A stretch of 8,011 bases of DNA from the NCBI GenBank assembly GCA_003156495.1, contig PMHC01000216.1, positions 16,221 through 24,231 on the forward strand. The letters run 5' to 3'. A model generated the notes under the pieces. It searched no databases. It was given only the letters and a program-made list of their open reading frames with translations, and was not told where the DNA came from. Within the stretch, counting starts at the first letter, position 1, and each line of letters starts with the position of its first letter. This document shows, piece by piece, positions 1 through 5,239 of the stretch. This DNA is from Acidobacteriaceae bacterium. Lineage in GTDB: Bacteria > Acidobacteriota > Terriglobia > Terriglobales > Acidobacteriaceae. The position numbers and the translations under genes are program-made.

Positions 1-558
1 ATGGCCTGCCCCGGCGGCTGCATCAACGGCGCCGGCCAGCCGGTGACGACCTCGCGCACGGTGCGCGCGCAGCGCACCCGCGGCCTCTACCACGCCGACA
101 AGGCGCTGCAACTGCACAAGTCGCAGGATAATGTCTTCATCACCGAGTGCTACGCCAAGCATTTGGGCGAGGTGGGCGGCGAACAGGCGCATCACCTCTT
201 CCACACGCACTATCAGGGTCGGCGGCGCATCGGCGGCGAATCGCTGCCGCTGATGCAGTCCACGGCCAGCGACAAAATCAAGGTCAGCGTCTGCCTGGGC
301 ACCAACTGCTTCCTGAAAGGCTCGCAAGAGGTGTTGAATAGCGTGCTGCGCCACGCCGAGGAGAGCGGCCTGGAAAACCGCCTCGACGTTCGCGCGGCCT
401 TCTGCTTTGAAAAATGCGGAGAGGGGCCGAATGTCTTGATCGACGGAAAGCTCGTCTCGCACTGCACGCCAGAAAAAGCCATCGAGGCGTTGCAAGAGAG
501 AATCGAAAACGAGCCGGAGGCTTCCGGTTCAAACCCTGGGCCGTCTGAAAGCAAGTAG
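1..558 (+). CDS. hydA: Catalytic [FeFe]-hydrogenase subunit HydA, C-terminal part (5' end outside window)
   Basis: This is the end of the H2-producing or H2-oxidising subunit of a cytoplasmic, probably multi-subunit NAD(H)-linked [FeFe]-hydrogenase. The window opens inside the gene, so the initial Met is an internal codon. Residues 1-14 are the third H-cluster motif (MACPGGC, then INGAGQP); Cys3 and Cys7 ligate the [4Fe-4S] half of the H-cluster, Cys7 bridging to the diiron site. The usual GGGQP reads GAGQP. Residues about 22-77 match the iron-hydrogenase small-subunit domain (RGLYHAD, then HLFHTHYQGRRR). Residues about 92-170 form a thioredoxin-like [2Fe-2S] domain with Cys98, Cys103, Cys135 and Cys139. 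That C-terminal domain is known from HydA of HydABC-type electron-bifurcating enzymes, so HydB and HydC genes may lie upstream (inference). The Ser/Pro/Glu-rich tail looks disordered. The stop is TAG at 556-558. Identity is very secure; the exact hydrogenase subgroup is not. Confidence 0.95.
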   Translation: MACPGGCINGAGQPVTTSRTVRAQRTRGLYHADKALQLHKSQDNVFITECYAKHLGEVGGEQAHHLFHTHYQGRRRIGGESLPLMQSTASDKIKVSVCLGTNCFLKGSQEVLNSVLRHAEESGLENRLDVRAAFCFEKCGEGPNVLIDGKLVSHCTPEKAIEALQERIENEPEASGSNPGPSESK

Positions 559-754
559 CGGCCCCCGCGAGGAACATGGTTAACCGCAATGCGCAGGTTT
601 CATTGACGGAAAGAAGATCGAGCAGACCTTCGCCCTGGCACGGCCCCTCAACGCCATGCGCGTTTGGGAACTGCCGCCGGGGCGCGGGAAGCGCGCGGCC
701 TTTCGCTCGATGAGGCTGTCGCGTTGTCTTAGGTTTTAGGTCATACTGAATCAG

Positions 755-770
755 GTTCGCCGTGGCGAAC
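755..770. promoter_or_regulatory. Perfect inverted repeat (hairpin or operator) upstream of hydF
   Basis: GTTCGCC and GGCGAAC form a perfect 7-bp inverted repeat separated by GT. In RNA it would fold as a 6-bp stem with a CGTG tetraloop. A run of five T lies at 777-781, six bases past the stem, which is farther than in a standard intrinsic terminator. It could be a weak terminator of the hydA transcript, an attenuator, or a protein-binding dyad in front of hydF. The sequence cannot decide between these. Confidence 0.35.
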
Positions 771-795
771 GCGACATTTTTAGCATTAAAGCGAC

Positions 796-803
796 AGAAG
801 GAG
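796..803 (+). promoter_or_regulatory. Ribosome binding site of hydF
   Basis: AGAAGGAG ends eight bases before the ATG at 812. This is a strong Shine-Dalgarno match at good spacing and fixes the hydF start, since no other in-frame start nearby has one. Confidence 0.8.
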
Positions 804-811
804 AATTTCTG

Positions 812-2104
812 ATGGTTCGCGCAACTTCCAAAGGATTCCGTTTACACATTGGCCTCTTCGGCCGCCGCAATGTCGGCAAATCCAGCCTGCTGAACGCCAT
901 CACGCGACAGCGCGTTTCGATCGTTTCCGAGGTGGCCGGCACAACCACCGATCCGGTCGAAAAGCCCATGGAGCTGCTGCCCATCGGCCCGGTGCTTTTT
1001 GTCGATACCGCAGGCGTCGATGACGTGGGGGCGCTCGGGCAACAGCGCATCGCCAAAACCAGCCAAGTGATCTCCCGCTCCGACGTGGGCGTGCTCGTTA
1101 CCGAGGCCGGCGTTTGGGGCGAGTTCGAAGAAAAGCTGCTCGCCGAGCTGCGCGCGAGAGAAATTCCCGTACTCGTGGCGCTGAACAAAACCGATCTGGG
1201 CCACGCTACCGTCGAACAGCTCGCGCGCTTCGATCGCGAGCAGATTCCTTATATCGCGCTGGTGGCCAGCGCCGGCACGGGCGTCGAAGAGTTTCGCTCG
1301 CGGCTGGCCGAGCTTGCCCCGGCCGACAGCTCCGAATCGCCCGTCGTGCTGCGCGATCTGGTCGGTCCCGACGAGACCGCGGTGCTGGTGATGCCCATCG
1401 ATAAAGAAGCGCCCGTGGGCCGCATCAAGCAGCTACAGGTGCAGTCGATCCGCGATCTGCTCGACAACAACGCCTCCTGCATCGCCGTGCAAGACGGCGG
1501 GCTGGCCGGCGTTCTCGACAATATGAAGCGGCTTCCCAAGCTCGTCGTCACCGACGCCAATGTCTTCGACAAGGTGGCGCGCACGGTGCCTGAAGCGGTT
1601 CCGGTGACGGCCTTTTCAATTCTCTTTTCGCGCCTCAAGGGCGACCTCGTCGCGCAGACCCGCGCGGCCATCGCCATCGATTCGCTGCGGCCGGGCGATA
1701 AGGTGCTGCTCGCCGAGTCCTGCACTCATCACCCGATTGAAGATGACATCGGTCGCGTCAAGATTCCCAACTGGCTCGAGCGCTACGTCGGCGGCAAGCT
1801 GGAGTTCGCCTGGGTCAAGGGCCGCGAGTTCCCGGCCGATCTGGCCGCCTACAAGCTGGTTGTGCATTGCGGCGCCTGCATGTGGAATCGTCGCGAAATG
1901 CTCAATCGCATTGCAGAGTGCCAGCGCAATCTGGTTCCCATCACCAACTACGGTCTGGCGATCGCCTACATGATGGGCATTCTGGAGCGCGCTCTGGAAC
2001 CATTCCCCGAGGCGCTGGCCGCTTACAAACAGGCGCGCGCCGCGGGCGTTACTCCGCTCGCCGCCAGCATGCCGACGGCTGAAGGCGCAGTCCTGGTGAA
2101 CTAA
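812..2104 (+). CDS. hydF: [FeFe]-hydrogenase H-cluster maturation GTPase HydF
   Basis: HydF is the cytoplasmic scaffold and carrier on which the 2Fe subcluster is completed and from which it is delivered to apo-hydrogenase. The 430-residue product has the normal family length and three domains. The GTPase domain (about 8-170) shows the P-loop GRRNVGKSS (17-25), switch I TTTDP (44-48), DTAG (65-68) and NKTD (125-128). A dimerisation domain follows (about 180-285). The C-terminal [4Fe-4S]-binding domain (about 290-425) carries the family signature as C304-x-H306, then H352-C353-x2-C356, with 45 residues between the two halves. The ATG at 812 has a strong ribosome binding site. Its stop TAA is only two bases from hydE, so the two are almost certainly co-transcribed. 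Nothing is missing from the active motifs. It should serve both the catalytic HydA upstream and the HydS-like protein downstream. Confidence 0.97.
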   Translation: MVRATSKGFRLHIGLFGRRNVGKSSLLNAITRQRVSIVSEVAGTTTDPVEKPMELLPIGPVLFVDTAGVDDVGALGQQRIAKTSQVISRSDVGVLVTEAGVWGEFEEKLLAELRAREIPVLVALNKTDLGHATVEQLARFDREQIPYIALVASAGTGVEEFRSRLAELAPADSSESPVVLRDLVGPDETAVLVMPIDKEAPVGRIKQLQVQSIRDLLDNNASCIAVQDGGLAGVLDNMKRLPKLVVTDANVFDKVARTVPEAVPVTAFSILFSRLKGDLVAQTRAAIAIDSLRPGDKVLLAESCTHHPIEDDIGRVKIPNWLERYVGGKLEFAWVKGREFPADLAAYKLVVHCGACMWNRREMLNRIAECQRNLVPITNYGLAIAYMMGILERALEPFPEALAAYKQARAAGVTPLAASMPTAEGAVLVN

Positions 2105-2106
2105 AC

Positions 2107-3210
2107 GTGGCGGAAATCTCCGAGCGCGAAATTCTCGATTGGCTGAGGGAGCGCGATCCCTCACGCCTTCGGGAGTTGTACGCATGGGCCGACCGCGTGC
2201 GCAAAGAGCATGTGGGCGATGCCATTCATCTGCGCGGCCTGATCGAGTTCTCCAGCCATTGCATCCGGCAGTGCATGTACTGCGGGCTGCGTCAGGCCAA
2301 CTCCTCACTCACGCGCTATCGCATGAGCCGCGAAGAAATTCTCGGCTGCGCCCGCCAGGCCGTCTCGCTCGGTTACGGCACCGTCGTGATGCAGGCCGGC
2401 GAAGACGACGCGCTTACCGCCGAATGGATCGCCGAAATCGTCGGCTGGATCAAGCGCGAAACACCGCTGGCCGTTACCCTCAGCCTGGGCGAACGCACGG
2501 CCGCGGAACTCGCTCTTTGGCGCGAGGCTGGCGCGGACCGTTACCTGCTGCGCTTCGAAACCTCCGACGAAAAACTCTATCGCGCCATTCATCCCCGGCG
2601 CTCGCCTGACGGCCCTGACCGCATCGCGCTTTTGCGCGAGCTGCGCCAACTCGGCTACGAGATTGGCGGCGGCGTCATGGTCGGCATTCCCGGCCAATCC
2701 TATGAGTGCCTGGCCGGCGACCTGCGCACTTTTCGCGCGCTCGATCTCGACATGATCGGCATCGGGCCTTACATCGCGCATCCGATGACTCCGCTTGGCT
2801 CGGGCCAACTGCGTCCGCCAGTTGCCCCCGGCGAGCAGACCGACGGCAGCGAAGAGATGACCTGCAAAATGGTCGCGCTGGCGCGCATTCTCTGCCCCAC
2901 GGCCAACATTCCATCGACCACCGCGCTGGCCACCATCGACAAGGCCAACGGGCGCAAGCAAGGGCTTTTAGTTGGCGCCAATGTCGTTATGCCCAACCTG
3001 ACGCCGGTACAATACAGGCGTCTCTACGAGATCTATCCCGCCAAGGCCTGTATCGACGAGAAGCCCGTCGATTGCAACCAGTGCCTGCGCGGGCAGATTC
3101 ATTCGCTCGGCCGCTTGGTAGGCACGGGGCCGGGAAGCAGGGGCGAGGCCGAAGAGTTCGCCGGCCTGATCGAGCCGTCCGATTCACAGCTCGTCCAGGT
3201 GCAAGCGTAG
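2107..3210 (+). CDS. hydE: [FeFe]-hydrogenase H-cluster maturase HydE (radical SAM)
   Basis: HydE is a radical S-adenosylmethionine enzyme of H-cluster assembly. From work on the family, it acts on the Fe(CO)2(CN)-cysteine synthon made by HydG on the way to the dithiomethylamine-bridged diiron unit. The 367-residue product has the SAM-cluster motif C52-x3-C56-x2-C59 with the aromatic Tyr58 before the last Cys, the QAGED stretch (96-100) on a TIM-barrel strand, and GGGVMVGIPGQ (187-197). A second, accessory cluster motif is present near the C terminus as C315-x7-C323-x2-C326, the same spacing as in Thermotoga HydE; many homologues lack it. Start is GTG at 2107, two bases after the hydF stop; its ribosome binding site is weak, so translation is probably coupled to hydF. 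The close relatives BioB and PylB are less likely because of the hydF neighbour and motif details. Confidence 0.95.
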   Translation: MAEISEREILDWLRERDPSRLRELYAWADRVRKEHVGDAIHLRGLIEFSSHCIRQCMYCGLRQANSSLTRYRMSREEILGCARQAVSLGYGTVVMQAGEDDALTAEWIAEIVGWIKRETPLAVTLSLGERTAAELALWREAGADRYLLRFETSDEKLYRAIHPRRSPDGPDRIALLRELRQLGYEIGGGVMVGIPGQSYECLAGDLRTFRALDLDMIGIGPYIAHPMTPLGSGQLRPPVAPGEQTDGSEEMTCKMVALARILCPTANIPSTTALATIDKANGRKQGLLVGANVVMPNLTPVQYRRLYEIYPAKACIDEKPVDCNQCLRGQIHSLGRLVGTGPGSRGEAEEFAGLIEPSDSQLVQVQA

Positions 3211-3229
3211 GTGTGGTTGTAGAGCAGTA

Positions 3230-3237
3230 AAGAGGTG
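3230..3237 (+). promoter_or_regulatory. Ribosome binding site deciding the start of the small ferredoxin
   Basis: AAGAGGTG lies in the 33-base gap after hydE. Its AGAGG core ends eight bases before ATG 3244. A possible GTG at 3235 overlaps this site and would have no ribosome binding site of its own, so ATG 3244 is preferred. Confidence 0.65.
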
Positions 3238-3243
3238 TGGCTG

Positions 3244-3525
3244 ATGTCCACCAATGACGAGCCTCTTGAGATTGTGGTCTGCCTGGGAAGCTCCTGCTTC
3301 GCGCGCGGCAACTCCGGCAATCTGGCCATGATCGAGGAGTATATCGAGAGCCATGATCTGAACGCCACGGTTCGTCTCTGCGGCCATCTGTGTGAAGACC
3401 AGTGCAAGCAGGGGCCCAATTTGACCGTCGGCGGCGAGGTCTATCACGGCGTAACGGCCGACGATCTGCGCCAGATTCTGGAGCGCGTGGGCCGCTCGCT
3501 GCGAGGAGCCAATGGAGCAACGTAA
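3244..3525 (+). CDS. Small thioredoxin-like [2Fe-2S] ferredoxin (NuoE C-terminal-like)
   Basis: This 93-residue protein is a single thioredoxin-fold [2Fe-2S] domain, the type found at the end of NuoE/HydC subunits and as a free-standing ferredoxin in [FeFe]-hydrogenase clusters. The predicted ligands are Cys13 and Cys18 (VCLGSSCF) and Cys50 and Cys54 (LCEDQC), followed by the typical GPN (57-59). Cys46 is an additional cysteine. The Cys spacing (x4, x31, x3) is identical to the C-terminal domain of the HydA at the window start, and the flanking CLG..CF and GPN residues also match, so the two are paralogous domains. It ends inside the next gene (14-base overlap), so it is probably an electron partner of the HydS-like protein (inference). 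Start ATG 3244 is chosen over GTG 3235 on the ribosome binding site. No signal peptide is visible; it should be cytoplasmic. Confidence 0.88.
   Translation: MSTNDEPLEIVVCLGSSCFARGNSGNLAMIEEYIESHDLNATVRLCGHLCEDQCKQGPNLTVGGEVYHGVTADDLRQILERVGRSLRGANGAT
3503..3508 (+). promoter_or_regulatory. Closely spaced ribosome binding site of the hydS-like gene
   Basis: GAGGAG lies within the end of the ferredoxin gene, only three bases before ATG 3512. The spacing is shorter than usual, which fits translation coupled to the upstream gene whose stop is at 3523-3525. Confidence 0.5.
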
Positions 3526-5239
3526 CGCCATCTACACCCAGCAGCGCGAGTGCCAGGATTGCCACAAGTGCATTCGCGAGTGCCCGGTCAAAGCCATTCG
3601 CGTGCAGGACGGCTACGCCCGCGTTGTCTCCGAATTGTGCATCCAGTGCGGCAAGTGCATTCTAGTCTGCCCCAACAACGCCAAGCGCGTTCGCGACGAT
3701 CTGCCCGCGGCTCGGGAGCTGCTCGCCGGCGGACGCAAGGTGATCGCTTCGCTGGCGCCATCTTTCGTCGCGCAGCATGAAGGTCTTCGTCCCGGCCAGT
3801 TGATTCACGCGCTCAAGAGCCTGGGCTTTTTCGCCGTCTCTGAAACCGCGCTGGGCGCGCAACAGGTTTCGGCCAGCGTGCACGCCATGATGCGCACCGG
3901 TGAAAAGCGCATCTGGGTCTCCTCGGCCTGCCCGGTCGTCGTCGATTTCATTTCCAAATACCATCCCGAGTGCCAGACCAACATTACGCAGATTCTTTCG
4001 CCGCTGCTCACGCACTGCCGCATGTTGCGCGAGCACTACGGCAATGAGATCGCCATCGTTTTCATCGGCCCCTGCATCGCCAAAAAGAAGGAGGCCGAAA
4101 ACCATCCCGAGCTGCTCGATGTCGCACTTACATTCGAGGATCTCGATCGCTGGTTCGGCGAAGAAAACATCCATCTCGAAAACATCATCGAGAGCGCTGA
4201 TGATCGCTTTGAACCCGCCGAAGCGCAGGAGGGCGCGCTTTATCCGATCGAGGGAGGAATGTTTGCCGGCGTCAGCGCCAACGGCGAAATCAGTTCTTCG
4301 CAGATCATGAGTTTTTCCGGCGTCGAGAATGTCGAGCAGGCGCTCAAAGGCATCGGCGAGTGGCGCCCCGACCGCGACATCCTCCTCGAGCTGACGGCCT
4401 GTCCGGGCTCCTGCATCAATGGCCCCAAGTCGGCGCGCAACTCGAGCGTCGCCCGCCGCCGCTACGATGTGGTGCGCTACGCCAAGCCCGCCGACGAGCT
4501 GCCGCGCCCGGTCTCGATCGAAATCAAGCAGCACTATCCGGTCGCGCCCGTCTCCAGCGACGAATACACCGAATCGCAGATTCGCGAAGCCATGCGCACC
4601 GTAGGCAAATATTCCGCCGAGGACGAGCTGAACTGCGGCGGCTGCGGCTACGAGTCCTGCCGCGACTTTGCCCGCGCCCTCATTGCGCACAACGCCGAGC
4701 GCATGATGTGCGCCACCTACACCCGCAAGCTGGCCCAGAAAAAAGCCAACGCTCTGCTCGCCAAAATGCCTTCGGCCGTTGTCATCGTCGACGAAGATCT
4801 GAAGATCATCGAGTGCAACGAGCATTTCGTGCATCAGTTCTCCGATGGGCTCGTGCAGCCCAAAGATCTTGAAGGCAGCATGCTCGACGCCGTCATTCCC
4901 TTCGCTCATCTTTTTCGCCGCGTGCTTGACTCCGATGAGGACATTGTCGGCCACGACATCCGCTACGAGCGCAGCATTCTCAACGCCAGCATCTTCTCGA
5001 TCGAACCGCACTCGGTTCTCTGCGGCATCTTCCAGGACATCACGCAGCCCATCTTCCAGAAGGAGCAGATCATCGCGCGCGCCCGCGAGGTCATCGAGAA
5101 GAATCTTAAGACCGTGCAGCAGATCGCCTATCTGCTGGGCGAAAACGCCGCCGACTCGGAAATTATTCTCAACTCCATCGTTCGCTCCTTCAGCCCCGAG
5201 GAGCTCGAAGACGGCAAAGGGTCGGGAGGGGGCAAGTGA
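3512..5239 (+). CDS. hydS: Putative sensory [FeFe]-hydrogenase with PAS domain (HydS-like, group C)
   Basis: This 575-residue cytoplasmic protein probably senses H2 or redox state rather than turning over H2 quickly. Domain order: two [4Fe-4S] ferredoxin motifs (Cys14, 17, 20, 24 and Cys43, 46, 49, 53); an H-cluster domain (about 75-330); a further Fe-S motif C375-x2-C378-x4-C383-x16-C400; a PAS domain (about 412-512); and a helical tail (515-560). All four H-cluster Cys are kept (140, 188, 297, 301), as are Lys191 and Glu194. The pocket is changed, however: motif 1 reads SSACPVV, with Ala139 in place of the proton-transfer Cys; motif 2 reads GPCIAKKKE, with Gly186 for Met; and motif 3 reads TACPGSC, with Thr295 for Met and Ser for Gly. 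The small-subunit domain is absent. These changes and the PAS domain are the marks of group C enzymes such as Thermotoga HydS. It overlaps the ferredoxin by 14 bases and the phosphatase by 4. Sensing is inferred; redox tuning or slow catalysis is possible. Confidence 0.92.
   Translation: MEQRNAIYTQQRECQDCHKCIRECPVKAIRVQDGYARVVSELCIQCGKCILVCPNNAKRVRDDLPAARELLAGGRKVIASLAPSFVAQHEGLRPGQLIHALKSLGFFAVSETALGAQQVSASVHAMMRTGEKRIWVSSACPVVVDFISKYHPECQTNITQILSPLLTHCRMLREHYGNEIAIVFIGPCIAKKKEAENHPELLDVALTFEDLDRWFGEENIHLENIIESADDRFEPAEAQEGALYPIEGGMFAGVSANGEISSSQIMSFSGVENVEQALKGIGEWRPDRDILLELTACPGSCINGPKSARNSSVARRRYDVVRYAKPADELPRPVSIEIKQHYPVAPVSSDEYTESQIREAMRTVGKYSAEDELNCGGCGYESCRDFARALIAHNAERMMCATYTRKLAQKKANALLAKMPSAVVIVDEDLKIIECNEHFVHQFSDGLVQPKDLEGSMLDAVIPFAHLFRRVLDSDEDIVGHDIRYERSILNASIFSIEPHSVLCGIFQDITQPIFQKEQIIARAREVIEKNLKTVQQIAYLLGENAADSEIILNSIVRSFSPEELEDGKGSGGGK
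5224..5229 (+). promoter_or_regulatory. Ribosome binding site of the phosphatase gene
   Basis: GGGAGG ends six bases before GTG 5236, inside the last codons of the hydS-like gene. Together with the GTGA start/stop overlap it supports the GTG start and coupled translation. Confidence 0.6.

Larger units (their letters stand above)
559..811. other. Intergenic region between hydA and hydF
   Basis: This 253-bp gap is the longest same-strand spacer in the cluster. I see no convincing complete gene. From 607 to 732 one frame stays open and ends in ARGLSLDEAVALS then TAG, a composition that looks coding and faintly resembles the end of a TPR-type regulator. A second frame is open to TAG at 737-739 with different content. 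Neither has a good start, so at most this is a decayed gene remnant. The last 60 bases become AT-richer and carry an inverted repeat and the hydF ribosome binding site. The gap probably separates hydA from the maturation/sensor genes or holds a promoter for them, but no well-spaced -35/-10 pair is visible. Confidence 0.4.

Noticed and set aside
724..747. Possible sigma-70 promoter (TTGTCT and CATACT) before hydF
   Set aside because: The spacer is only 12 bases, too short for a functional -35/-10 pair.
1616..2308. Minus-strand open frame of 230 codons opposite the hydF end and hydE start
   Set aside because: No recognisable motif and no ribosome binding site; it lies opposite the conserved HydF cluster motif.
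3235..3243. GTG at 3235 as the start of the small ferredoxin
   Set aside because: It overlaps the AGAGG site that is well spaced for ATG 3244 and has no upstream site of its own.
3662..5011. Long minus-strand open frame of 449 codons opposite the hydS-like gene
   Set aside because: It is a shadow of the high-GC coding strand. It has no family motif, while the plus strand carries ordered Fe-S, H-cluster and PAS motifs throughout.
3512..5239. Reading this gene as a second catalytic HydA
   Set aside because: The proton-transfer Cys and both pocket Met positions are replaced, the small-subunit domain is missing and a PAS domain is fused. These mark the sensory-type group.
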